Positions 25,845 through 34,689 of a DNA stretch of 64,000 nucleotides are shown here, piece by piece. Origin of the DNA: Chlorobaculum sp. MV4-Y (GTDB lineage Bacteria; Bacteroidota; Chlorobiia; Chlorobiales; Chlorobiaceae); assembly GCF_025244685.1 (NCBI RefSeq), contig NZ_CP104202.1, forward strand, positions 1,678,359 to 1,742,358, read 5' to 3'. Made by a program: the position numbers and the translations under genes. Position 1 is the first letter of the stretch, and each line of letters starts with the position of its first letter. Below the pieces are notes generated by a model. The model worked only from the letters and a program-made list of their open reading frames with translations, had not been told where the DNA came from and searched no databases.

Positions 25845-27587
25845 ATGAACATTGACCGAAACCTCATGTGGCTGCTTGCTGAACAGAAGCGGCCTTTCAT
25901 ATTCTCGGGCATTTCAGGCGCAGCTGGGGCGCTCATGCTTGTCGCGCAGGCGTGGGTTCTGAGCGGGATTATCGATACGGTGTTCCGGCAAGCTCCGGCG
26001 TGGCAGGTGATTGCGCCGCTGGTGGGGCTGTTCGCACTCTTCAGCACCCTGCGCGTGCTGTTCGGCTGGGCGGGGCATCACGAGGCCAAAAAGGGCACGC
26101 TCGTCATCCGGAAAACGCTGACCGAACGCCTCTCCGGCACGGTGGCGGCGCTCGGGCCATCCTACACACGCTCAGGGCAGAGCGGGCGCATCGTCACTAC
26201 GCTGCTCAAAGGCGTCGAGTCGGTCGATGCGTGGTTCAGCCAGTACATTCCGCAACTCTTTTTGTCGCTCATCATTCCGGTGGTGATCCTCGTGGCGGTT
26301 TTCCCTGCCGACTGGCTCTCCGGGCTGATTCTTGTGCTGACCGCACCGCTGATTCCGGTCTTTATGATTTTGATCGGCAAACGGGCCAGCGCGGCGACTG
26401 AAAAGCAATGGAACACCATGAGCCGCATGAGCGGCCACTTCCTCGACATGTTGCAGGGTCTCTCGACGCTCAAGCTCTTCGCGCAGGCCAAAACGCGGCG
26501 CGACGGCATCGAAGAGGCGAGCGAAAACTTCCGCCACTCAACGATGCAAGTGCTCAAGATCGCGTTCCTCTCGTCGCTGACCCTCGAACTGGTCGGCACG
26601 CTCGGCACGGCGGTGGTGGCGGTGAGCATTGGCGTGCGGATGCTCGGCGGCCACCTCTCCTTCCGCCCCGGCTTTTTCGCGCTGCTGCTCGTGCCCGATT
26701 TTTATCTGACGCTCCGCCTGCTCGGCACGAAGTTTCACGCAGGCATGGAGGGCGTGACCGCCTCGAAGGAGATGTACGAAATTCTCGACCGCGCAAAGGA
26801 GATTCCCGAAGCGGGTTTTCGCGAGTTGACCGCCGGAGAACTTTCGTCGAATTCGATTGTGATCGACAACCTGAGCTACAAATTTCCCGGCAGCGACAAA
26901 CCGGCGCTCGACGCCGTGAGCCTCGCCATCGAGCCGGGCACCGTGACCGCGCTCACCGGGCCGAGCGGCGCGGGCAAGAGCACGCTGCTGAATCTCTTGC
27001 TGCGCTTCATCGAACCTTCCGATGGGACAATTTCGCTCGGAAGCCGCAAGACGCGGGAGTTCAGCCTCGACTCGTGGTATCGGCAGATCGCCTGGGTGCC
27101 GCAGCATCCCTTCCTCTTCAACGCCACCATCCGCGAAAATCTGCTGATGGCTCGTCGCGACGCCAAGCCGGAGGAGATCGACAAGGCGCTAAAGCAAGCT
27201 GGACTTCTCGATATGGTGCACTCACTACCCGACGGACTGGAGACCGTAATCGGCGAAGAGGGCGCGCGGCTCAGCGGCGGCGAGGCGCAACGGCTGTCGC
27301 TGGCCCGCGCTTTCCTGAAGGACGCGCCGCTCCTCTTGCTCGACGAACCGACCTCGCACACCGACCCGATTCTCGAAGCGCAGCTCCGCAAGGCGATGGA
27401 AACACTGATGCAGGGACGCACGGTGGTAATGATCGCCCACCGGCTCGAAAGCATCCGCAACGCCGACCGCATCGTGGTGCTCGACCGTGGCCGCCTTGTG
27501 CAGAGCGGCACGCACGACGAGCTGATGGCGGACGAGGGATTCTACCGGCAAGCGATCTTCTCGTCGATGGAGGATGTCGCCGCATGA
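25845..27587 (+). CDS. cydD: ABC transporter CydD (thiol/heme-linked exporter for bd assembly)
   Basis: A 580-residue half transporter. Six helices occupy residues ~15-300, followed by an ATPase domain with Walker A GPSGAGKST, signature LSGGEAQRLSLARAF, Walker B LLLLDEPTS and the switch His in MIAHRLES. Together with CydC it is required for cytochrome bd assembly through export of glutathione/cysteine and heme binding. ATG 25845 was chosen because upstream in-frame residues look non-coding. Its stop overlaps the cydC start (ATGA). Confidence 0.92.
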   Translation: MNIDRNLMWLLAEQKRPFIFSGISGAAGALMLVAQAWVLSGIIDTVFRQAPAWQVIAPLVGLFALFSTLRVLFGWAGHHEAKKGTLVIRKTLTERLSGTVAALGPSYTRSGQSGRIVTTLLKGVESVDAWFSQYIPQLFLSLIIPVVILVAVFPADWLSGLILVLTAPLIPVFMILIGKRASAATEKQWNTMSRMSGHFLDMLQGLSTLKLFAQAKTRRDGIEEASENFRHSTMQVLKIAFLSSLTLELVGTLGTAVVAVSIGVRMLGGHLSFRPGFFALLLVPDFYLTLRLLGTKFHAGMEGVTASKEMYEILDRAKEIPEAGFRELTAGELSSNSIVIDNLSYKFPGSDKPALDAVSLAIEPGTVTALTGPSGAGKSTLLNLLLRFIEPSDGTISLGSRKTREFSLDSWYRQIAWVPQHPFLFNATIRENLLMARRDAKPEEIDKALKQAGLLDMVHSLPDGLETVIGEEGARLSGGEAQRLSLARAFLKDAPLLLLDEPTSHTDPILEAQLRKAMETLMQGRTVVMIAHRLESIRNADRIVVLDRGRLVQSGTHDELMADEGFYRQAIFSSMEDVAA

Positions 27588-29301
27588 AAACCTTTCTCAG
27601 ACTGACTGGCCTCACCCGCCCCTTCGCCTGGTGGATGCTGCTCGCCGCGCTGATCGGCTTCGCCACCATCGGCAGCAGCATCGGTTTGCTGATGGCCTCG
27701 GCGTGGCTTATCACCACCGCAGCCCTGATGCCCGCGCTCTCGGCGCTCCAGATCGGCATCACCAGCGTGCGCTTTTTCGGCATCTCGCGCGGCGTCATCC
27801 GGTACACCGAACGGCTCATTTCGCACAACACCACCTTCAGGATTCTCACCCGCCTGCGCGTCTGGTTCTACGACGCCGTCGAGCCACTCGCCCCGGCGCG
27901 GCTCGCAGCCTACAAGAGCGCCGATCTCTTGAAGCGGATCGTGGACGATATCCAGAGCCTCGAAAACATCTACGCCCGTGTGCTCGCGCCGCCGGTGACC
28001 GCCGCGCTGGTGACGCTGCTGATGTGGTTCGTCGTGGGCCACTGGTCAACCGCCGCCGCCGAAGGAGTGCTCGCCAGCCAGCTCGCGGCAGGCATCGCTG
28101 TGCCGCTCCTGACCGCTCGACTTGCCGCCGGAACGGCACGCGGCATCACCGCGCTTCAGGGCGAACAGCAGATGCTCGCGGTCGATCTGGTGCAGGGCAT
28201 GAGCGAACTGCGCGTCTTCGGCATGGTGGGTGACTACACCGAAAAGCTGCACGAGGCCGAAGTAAAAAGCTCGCCTTGCAGAAACGCGCCGCCTTCATCG
28301 AAGGGCTGCATGAATCGCTCACCGGTCTTGCGATGAACGGCGCGGTGATCTGGATTCTCTACTCGATGCTGCCGATGGTGCGAACCGGCGCGACGAGTGC
28401 CATCACGCTCGCCTCGGTGGTGTTCGGCGTCATGGCCTCGTTCGAGGCGTTCCTGCCGCTCACCGGCTCGGTGCAGAACATCGAGGCCGACGTCCGCGCA
28501 GGCGAACGCCTCTTCGAGATCATCGACGCCAAGCCGGAAGTGGTTCCGCCAGCAAAACCGGAACCCTTCCCGAAATCGACAGGCATCGAGGTCAAAGACC
28601 TCGCCTTCACCTATCCCGGTAGCAATCGCCCGGCGCTCGATGGCGTGTCATTCAGCGTGCCTCAAGGTAAACGGATAGCGATTGTCGGCCCAAGCGGCGC
28701 GGGCAAATCGACCATAACCTCGCTCATGGTGCGCTTCTGGAACCCGGCGCAGGGCGACATTTCGATTGGCGGCCAAAGCATCGACAAACTCGACCCCGAA
28801 GAGCTGCGCCGCAACATAGCCGTGGTCTCGCAAAGAACGTACATCTTCGGCCAAACCATCCGGAAAAACCTGCTCCTCGCCGCGCCAAACGCCACGGACG
28901 AACAGCTCCGCCTCGCCCTCACAATGGCGGGACTCGACAGCCTGCAAAGCCGCCTCGACGACTGGGCTGGCCAGCACGGGATGAACCTCAGCGGCGGCGA
29001 GCAGCAGCGCCTCGCCATCGCGCGGATGATCTTGCAGGACGCTCCAATTATCGTGCTCGACGAAGCCACCGCCAACCTCGACGCCGTTACCGAGCAGGCG
29101 CTGCTCGATACGCTCGACACCACCAGCCAAGGCAAAACCGTGCTCGCCATCACTCACCGCCTGCACCGCATGGAGCGCTACGACGAAATTGTGGTGCTGT
29201 ACGAAGGCAAGGTAATCGAGCGCGGAAATCACGAAGCGTTGCTGAAGAGTGGGGGCTTTTACGCCGGAATGTGGAAGTTGCAACATCAGCAGGAGGGGTA
29301 A
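27584..29301 (+). pseudogene. cydC: ABC transporter CydC, frameshifted
   Basis: The partner half transporter of CydD. The membrane part runs in one frame from ATG 27584 (MASAWLITTAALMP, FFGISRGVIRYTERL) to about 28265. The rest, with Walker A GPSGAGKSTI, signature LSGGEQQRLAIARMI and Walker B IIVLDEATANLD, is in another frame ending at 29301. The break is the A5 run 28264-28268: with six A residues the sequence reads AEVKKLALQKRAAF, as expected. Without CydC the bd oxidase would not mature, so an assembly error here should be ruled out first. Confidence 0.9.
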
Positions 29302-29307
29302 AAACGA

Positions 29308-29332
29308 ACTGAGTGGACGTTGTCCACTCAGT
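29308..29332. terminator. Perfect hairpin between convergent cydC and lipocalin genes
   Basis: ACTGAGTGGAC (29308-29318) pairs perfectly with GTCCACTCAGT (29322-29332) around a GTT loop. There is no T-tract on either strand, so its termination role is a guess from its convergent position. Confidence 0.5.
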
Positions 29333-29344
29333 CCACCAAATCCA

Positions 29345-29863
29345 TTACTGCGGCGTACGCATAACCCGCGAAATATCGAAGCCTTTGGCCTTGGCCTCAT
29401 CGAGAAGCTTTGCGTAGAGCGCGTCGTCTATTTGCGGGGTTCTCGCTAAAATCCAGAAGTAGTCGCGGCTGGAGGCTGTCACCATTGCCCAGGAGTAGTT
29501 TTCTCGGTCGAGAGCGAAGACGTTGTACGGGCCGTAGAAGGGGCCGAAAAATGAAACCTTCAGCGCTCCGACGTTCGGGTCTCCGGCGAATTTGGCTTTG
29601 CCTTCGGCGGTTTTCCACTTCTTTTTGTCGGGATAGTAGCCCTTGTTGAGCACCTGCACCATGCCACCCTTGCGCAGGGTGTAGCTGGCAGAGACATGAT
29701 CGGAGCCACGCTCGAAGCGGTTGTCGATTCTTGCGATTTCGTACCAGGTGCCGAGGTAGCGGTCGAGCTTGAAGTTATCGACCGCCACAATCCCCTCCGG
29801 CGCACTCGCGCAACCGGCAAACGTAGCCATCCACAACAGCAAAGGCAAAAAGAGTTTTTTCAT
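29345..29863 (-). CDS. Outer-membrane lipocalin (Blc family) lipoprotein
   Basis: A 172-residue lipoprotein. The signal peptide ends in a lipobox-like FAGCAS, then comes a lipocalin barrel with the first conserved region DRYLGTWYEIARIDNRFERG and the third near WILARTPQID. Bacterial lipocalins of this type sit in the outer membrane and bind lysophospholipids or fatty acids under envelope stress. The product would be processed by LspA. It is the minus-strand neighbour of a CDF transporter 67 bases upstream. Confidence 0.92.
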   Translation of the reverse strand: MKKLFLPLLLWMATFAGCASAPEGIVAVDNFKLDRYLGTWYEIARIDNRFERGSDHVSASYTLRKGGMVQVLNKGYYPDKKKWKTAEGKAKFAGDPNVGALKVSFFGPFYGPYNVFALDRENYSWAMVTASSRDYFWILARTPQIDDALYAKLLDEAKAKGFDISRVMRTPQ

Positions 29864-29930
29864 CGGTGGTCTCCCGTTTGGTTCAAAAAAACAACAAAAT
29901 CTCCGCTTCAGAGTTCCGGATGTCCTTCCC

Positions 29931-30860
29931 CTACCGGTCTTTGCGCGGCTCGTTCCGGCAAACCTCGCCGGGGTATTCGAGTTCTACGGTGGAATGATAG
30001 ATACCGTAGCGGGTCACAAGGGCGCTGACCTCCTCCTTGATGCGGGCGTATTCGGCGGGATCGAGAGTACAATCAATTTCGAGGTGAGCGGTGAAAACAG
30101 TACGCTGACCGTCGAGCGACCAGAGGTGGGCATGGTGCACTCCCCTGACGTGCTCTGTCTGACGGATTTTACCGACCACCTTGTCGATGCTGAGCTCATG
30201 CGGCACAGCTTGCAGGAAGACCGGTACCATCGCGCGGAGGTTTCTGACAACTCCGGTGAGAATGTAGAGCGTAATGACGATGGCAAGGAGCGGATCGAGC
30301 ATGGGGACATTGACAAACAGCAGCACCACGGAGACCAGCAGCACAGAGAGCCAGCCAAGCACGTCTTCGAGCAGGTGCAGCGCAATCACGCGGGCGTTCA
30401 TCCCCTTCTGCCCCTTGAGGCGCAGCATGGCGAGCGCGTTTACAGCAACGCCGACGAGGGCGAAAGCGACCATCCCTTTGGCATTCGGATGCTCTGGATG
30501 GAGCAGGCGCGGCACCGCCTCGACGAGCACCACGAACGAGCTGACCAGCAGCAGCAAAGCGCTCACAAGCGCCCCGAAGATCGAGAAGCGCTGGTAGCCG
30601 TAGGAGTAGCGCTTGTCGCCCGTGCGGCCCGAGAGTTTCTCGAAATACCAAGCCTGCCCGAGGGCGATGGAGTCGCCGAAGTCATGCACGGCGTTGGCGA
30701 GAATGGCCGTGCTGTTGGTCATGACGCCGCCGATGGCTTCAAGGATCGTGAAGCCGAAGTTCATGAAAAATGCGGTCTGGATGCTCCCGACCGCGTGGTG
30801 GTGATGCCCGGCGTGGTCGTGGTCGTGAGCATGGTCGTGGCTGTGCTGGTAGTCGCTCAT
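29931..30860 (-). CDS. Cation diffusion facilitator (zinc/cobalt-type efflux)
   Basis: A 309-residue CDF transporter with a His-rich N-terminus (HDHAHDHDHAGHHHH), six helices and the two metal-site motifs HDFGD (helix 2) and HLLED (helix 5). A cytoplasmic ferredoxin-like C-terminal domain contains VHHAHLWSLDG. These proteins swap cytoplasmic Zn2+ or similar ions for protons. The His-rich tail and HxxxD sites favour Zn/Co/Cd over iron or manganese, which is family inference. Confidence 0.93.
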   Translation of the reverse strand: MSDYQHSHDHAHDHDHAGHHHHAVGSIQTAFFMNFGFTILEAIGGVMTNSTAILANAVHDFGDSIALGQAWYFEKLSGRTGDKRYSYGYQRFSIFGALVSALLLLVSSFVVLVEAVPRLLHPEHPNAKGMVAFALVGVAVNALAMLRLKGQKGMNARVIALHLLEDVLGWLSVLLVSVVLLFVNVPMLDPLLAIVITLYILTGVVRNLRAMVPVFLQAVPHELSIDKVVGKIRQTEHVRGVHHAHLWSLDGQRTVFTAHLEIDCTLDPAEYARIKEEVSALVTRYGIYHSTVELEYPGEVCRNEPRKDR

Positions 30861-30901
30861 CGGCGCTCCTGACTGAAAACGTTACGGCATGACACGAAAA
30901 A

Positions 30902-31771
30902 TCAGTCGAACACAACGGTCTTGCGCCCATTGAGCAAAATGCGGTGGTCGCAGTGCAGGCGCAAAGCGCGCGCCAGCACGAGCCGTTCGAGGTCGCGTCC
31001 CTTGCGAACAAGGTCGTCTAGGGTGTCGCGGTGCGAGATACGGATGATATCCTGCTCGATGATCGGCCCTTCGTCGAGCTCGTCGGTGACGTAGTGGCTG
31101 GTCGCGCCGATCAGCTTCACGCCGCGCTCGTAGGCCTGCCGGTAGGGATTGCCGCCCACGAAGGCAGGCAAAAACGAGTGGTGGATGTTGATGATGCGCC
31201 CCGCCCAGCGCTTGGTGAACTCCGGCGAGAGCACCTGCATGTACCGCGCCAGCACGATGGTATCAATGCCTTGCTCGTCGCACAACGCCATCTGCTGCTG
31301 CTCGGCTGCGGCCTTGGTTTCGGGCGTCACCGGAATGACGCGGAATGGAATGCCGTGTGTTTCGGCGAGCGGCGCAAGGTCGGCGTGGTTCGAGACGATC
31401 AGCGGAATGTCGATGTCAAACTCACCAAGGCTGTGCCGCCAGAGAATTTCGCGCAGGCAGTGATCGTACTTCGAGACGAAAACCGCCATCCGGTTCCGCT
31501 TTCCGGACAGCTGAATCTGCCAGTTTGCCCTGAATTCACGCGCCAGCGGAGCGAAAGCCGATTCGAGGTCATCGACGGGAATCGAAAAATGATCAAGGCT
31601 CCATGAAACGCGCAGAAAAAACTGACGTTCATCCACATCGACATGCTCGTTGAGATCGAGAATGTTTCCACCTCGCTCGTAGATGAAATTGGCAATCCTC
31701 GCCACAAGCCCCACGCGGTCGGGGCAGGAGAGCAGAAGTATGGCTTTAGATGGTTCGGCAGCGGAGGTCAT
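30902..31771 (-). CDS. purU: Formyltetrahydrofolate deformylase
   Basis: PurU hydrolyses 10-formyl-THF to formate and THF, balancing one-carbon pools. From ATG 31771 the protein has 289 residues: an N-terminal ACT domain (LLSCPDRVGLVARI, GGNILDLNEHVD) and a formyltransferase-like domain with NIHHSFLPAF, GVKLIGATSHYVT and LDEGPIIEQ, which hold the catalytic Asn-His-Asp set. An upstream in-frame ATG (31858) would add 29 residues that do not resemble the family. Confidence 0.94.
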   Translation of the reverse strand: MTSAAEPSKAILLLSCPDRVGLVARIANFIYERGGNILDLNEHVDVDERQFFLRVSWSLDHFSIPVDDLESAFAPLAREFRANWQIQLSGKRNRMAVFVSKYDHCLREILWRHSLGEFDIDIPLIVSNHADLAPLAETHGIPFRVIPVTPETKAAAEQQQMALCDEQGIDTIVLARYMQVLSPEFTKRWAGRIINIHHSFLPAFVGGNPYRQAYERGVKLIGATSHYVTDELDEGPIIEQDIIRISHRDTLDDLVRKGRDLERLVLARALRLHCDHRILLNGRKTVVFD

Positions 31772-31996
31772 GGGCGCGAAACTGAACTTGGCGTTAACGA
31801 TGAAACTACGGCAAGATAATGAAGTTATCCGCCTATTGGTTTCACCAGGGCAATGCAATCATGAAAATGGGCGTCTGAACGCAAACGAGCGGACTGATCT
31901 GCCCGCCCCGCTGACCTGCCGCCCTGCCAGAAAAGAATAATTCCCCAAAACAGCACTTGACCCTGGCACCTTTGTTTGCGATGGGTTACAAATTTT

Positions 31997-33254
31997 GGTT
32001 CTTCGCAGAATATCGTGGGTAAGGGCTTCTGCTGTTCCGTCATGATTCGATAGCCCTGTTGAGTTTGCCGCAGTAAAACAAAATCCGGTTGCGATAACTC
32101 TCGAAACGGTGGAACCCTCTTGCTGAGGCCTTGATGATCTGCATCTTGCTGTTCAAGCCTTCGGAAACCGCGTTGGTAATGGCGTGCTTGAACCAGGTCA
32201 GCACCTTGTCGAAATGCCGCAGGAGCTGCTCTTTGACTTTGATCAACGGGCTCAAACCAACCGCATCGACCCGTTTTGACCAGTACTCGAAAAAGAAGCT
32301 TCCGGCATCGGCGCAGCCAAGCTGCCAAAAAACCCGGAACCTGTTTTTTAACGCCCACGCCTGTCCCCGGTTTTGAACTCACCGTTCATCAGGGTGTTCA
32401 ACTCGAGCTGTTGCCGGGTGTGCAGCTTCTCCGGATTGCGCAGCCAAACGTATTTCGAGCCGACCAGCCGCTTGTCTCCAGTTTTGCGGAGTTCGCCAGA
32501 CTCCTTGCGGCGCACCGCATCGACGGCGTCATTGAGAGACTGGCTGATATGAAAGCGATCATGCACCAGATCGGCGTTTGGCAAGAGTTGGTTCACCGCG
32601 TTGGCAAAGGGTTGCCACAGATCGACCGAGACCGCCTTGGCTTGTTCCCGCTGCTGTTGGCTCAGCGTTTCAAGCAGCGCTTTGGTTGCTTCGGTCGTGC
32701 GGTGTTCGACAACTTCAAGCACTCGACCTTGATCCAGATCGTTCAGCGTTGTCACATAATGCTGGCCAGCCTTGAAGCTTTTTTCATCGATTCCCAGATA
32801 CGCAATGCCATCAGCTTGCCGACGACTCAGGCCTCGCTCAACGGCTCGCTGCATGATGTGATTGACGGCGTGCCAGTTCAGACGCAACATGCTGGCCGCC
32901 GCCTTGATGTTCGCGCAGTGCAAGAGCAGCTCGATCGCAAAGCTTTCGAACTGCAGCGTGAAACGGCAATGCCTTACCGCCCACGGTGCCTGAACGGTTT
33001 TGAGCCCATCTTCCATGATGCACCGCATACCGGACACGCGACCTGCTTGCCGGTACAGACCAGTCTGATCTCGACCCGCTTGCCGCTCATCGACACATGA
33101 ATGCTCTCGACCTTCCAGTTTGAGGAAGGAGCTAAAAGTTGGTGGTAATGGCTCGTCAAGCTCTGGGAGTATCAAGGTGTGGTTGGGTAACGCTCAAAAT
33201 TACTCTATGTTACCTCATACACACCCTTCTTCCCACGATATTCTGCGAAGAGCC
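31997..33254 (-). mobile_element. ISL3-family insertion sequence, degenerate
   Basis: A 1,258-bp element. Its ends are inverted repeats: left GGTTCTTCGCAGAATATCGT and right, read inward, GGCTCTTCGCAGAATATCGT, differing at one position. GGCTCTTCG ends are typical of ISL3. The transposase is on the minus strand and broken by at least two frameshifts, so this copy is not autonomous. Confidence 0.9.
32040..33159 (-). pseudogene. ISL3-family transposase, multiple frameshifts
   Basis: Three frames carry successive parts of one ISL3 transposase. The N-terminal zinc-binding region (VACPVCGASWKM) lies at ~32990-33159. The HTH and DDE core (IAYLGIDEKSFKAGQHY with the first Asp, AVSVDLWQPF with the second) spans ~32365-32990. 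The C-terminal part with ITNAVSEGLNSKMQIIK, holding the catalytic Glu, lies at 32040-32365. Frame changes near 33000 and 32365 break it. AWALKNRF at the second junction fits the family, showing the frameshifts are recent. Confidence 0.88.
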
Positions 33255-33311
33255 CAAATCTTTGAGGTACTCCCCAGTTATAGGACAGCTATCGAGAGAA
33301 AATAAGTTTGT

Positions 33312-34151
33312 TCATGCGGCTTTCGGAATCAGTCGTTTATTGGCAGAATAGACTTTTGCCGGAACCTGACCATCAAGCGCTTTGTGGCGACGAACCGTGT
33401 TGTAGTCGTTGAACCAATGCTTCAGGCCTTTGTAGAGTTCGAGACCATCGGCTGGTGGGTTCAGGTAAATGTACTCATACTTGACGCTCCGCCATAACCG
33501 TTCGATGAAGACGTTGTCAATTGCTCGGCCTTTGCCATCCATGGAGAGTGCAGACTTGGACTCTGTGATGACGGCTTCGGCAAAGACCTCGCTGGTGAAC
33601 TGGCTGCCCTGATCGGTGTTGAGAATCTTGGGTGCCCCGTGCAACCGCACGGCTTCAAGCAAGACCTCGGCACACCATTTGGCATCCATGGTATTCGACA
33701 CCGACCAGTTCAGCACATAGCGGCTTTTCAGGTCGATGATGGCCATCAGGTACATGAATCCATGGGCCATCGGCACATAGGTGATATCAGTTGCCCAAAC
33801 ATGGTCGCTGTGCTTGATCGCAAGTCCCCGGAGCAGATACGGATAGACCTTATGGCCCGGCGCCGGTTTCGAGGTGTTCGGCTTGGGGCCGATGGCTTCC
33901 AGACCCATAAGGCGATAGAGCCGCCGTACCCGTTTGAGGTTGATCTTGTAGCCTTTGTCCATACTCAGCCATTGCCACATACGGTAAACGCCGTAGTATG
34001 GCCTCAGCAGGTACTGCTCATCAATCAGCCGCATGAGCTCACGATTCAGCTTCGAGGTCTTTATCGGCTGATAATACAGGCCTGATCGGTGGATCGAAAG
34101 CAGGTCGCACTGGCGTTGCATGCTGATACCGCTATGTTCTTTCTCAACCAT
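33312..34151 (-). CDS. IS3-family transposase OrfB (copy 2)
   Basis: Identical in sequence to the OrfB in ccoN: 279 residues with the DDE triad in WATDITY, NTDQGSQF and FIERLWRS. It appears intact. Confidence 0.95.
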   Translation of the reverse strand: MVEKEHSGISMQRQCDLLSIHRSGLYYQPIKTSKLNRELMRLIDEQYLLRPYYGVYRMWQWLSMDKGYKINLKRVRRLYRLMGLEAIGPKPNTSKPAPGHKVYPYLLRGLAIKHSDHVWATDITYVPMAHGFMYLMAIIDLKSRYVLNWSVSNTMDAKWCAEVLLEAVRLHGAPKILNTDQGSQFTSEVFAEAVITESKSALSMDGKGRAIDNVFIERLWRSVKYEYIYLNPPADGLELYKGLKHWFNDYNTVRRHKALDGQVPAKVYSANKRLIPKAA

Positions 34152-34174
34152 GGAGCGTCGTTCCGAGAGCGATT

Positions 34175-34465
34175 TTACGACTGCAATTTTTTTTTGAGCC
34201 AGTCGACCTCAACCTTCAATTGGCCGATGGTTTTGTAGAGTTCTTCGCTCTCCTGCTGATAATCCTGCTCGGTTTTCCTAGCCTTTTCACCTTTCGAAAA
34301 GACATCGGAGGTCTTGTCGAGGAACTCCCGTTTCCATTGAGTGATCTGGTTCGGATGAAGCTCATGCTTCTGGGCGAGTTCTGCCATGGGAAGCCGTTCA
34401 CTGAGGGCTTCCAGGACGACCTTTGTTTTGAATTCAGGCGTAAACTTGCGGCGTGTTTGTTTCAT
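34175..34465 (-). CDS. IS3-family transposase OrfA (copy 2)
   Basis: Identical to OrfA of copy 1: 96 residues with an HTH and leucine zipper. The nine-base slippery run lies at 34187-34195 (T on the plus strand), positioned to allow the -1 frameshift into OrfB. Confidence 0.93.
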   Translation of the reverse strand: MKQTRRKFTPEFKTKVVLEALSERLPMAELAQKHELHPNQITQWKREFLDKTSDVFSKGEKARKTEQDYQQESEELYKTIGQLKVEVDWLKKKLQS

Positions 34466-34634
34466 AGTGACTGCTGGGTTTTTGTTGATCCAATTTAACC
34501 AGCCGTCCTATTTTTGGGGAGTATCTCACTTTGTTAGCTTGGAACAGCAATAGAAGTTGTTATCACGGATACATACATAACGTGCGAATGGAAAATTGGT
34601 TAAAAGAAAATGGATGCAAATAAAATGCAATCAC

Positions 34635-34665
34635 AAAAAAAGCCGGGAAACCCCCGGCTTTTTTT
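34635..34665 (-). terminator. Terminator downstream of bchY
   Basis: GCCGGG (34642-34647) pairs with CCCGGC (34653-34658) with seven A residues before and seven T residues after, so it can work in both directions. On the minus strand it lies 25 bases after the bchY stop. Confidence 0.9.
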
Positions 34666-34689
34666 CATCTCTAAACAAACCCTCTTCCC

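Larger units (their letters stand above)
31989..33262. repeat. 8-bp target duplication of the ISL3-family element
   Basis: CAAATTTT (31989-31996) and CAAATCTT (33255-33262) directly flank the element ends, 7 of 8 bases matching. ISL3-family elements make 8-bp duplications, so this marks the original insertion. The last three bases of the right copy, CTT, also form the left target repeat of the adjacent IS3-family copy. Confidence 0.8.
33263..34528 (-). mobile_element. IS3-family insertion sequence, copy 2, abutting the ISL3 element
   Basis: 1,266 bp, the reverse-complement twin of the element in ccoN, with the same imperfect terminal repeats and the same proteins. Direct repeats CTT lie at 33260-33262 and 34529-34531. 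It inserted exactly at the outer edge of the ISL3 target duplication. Confidence 0.95.
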
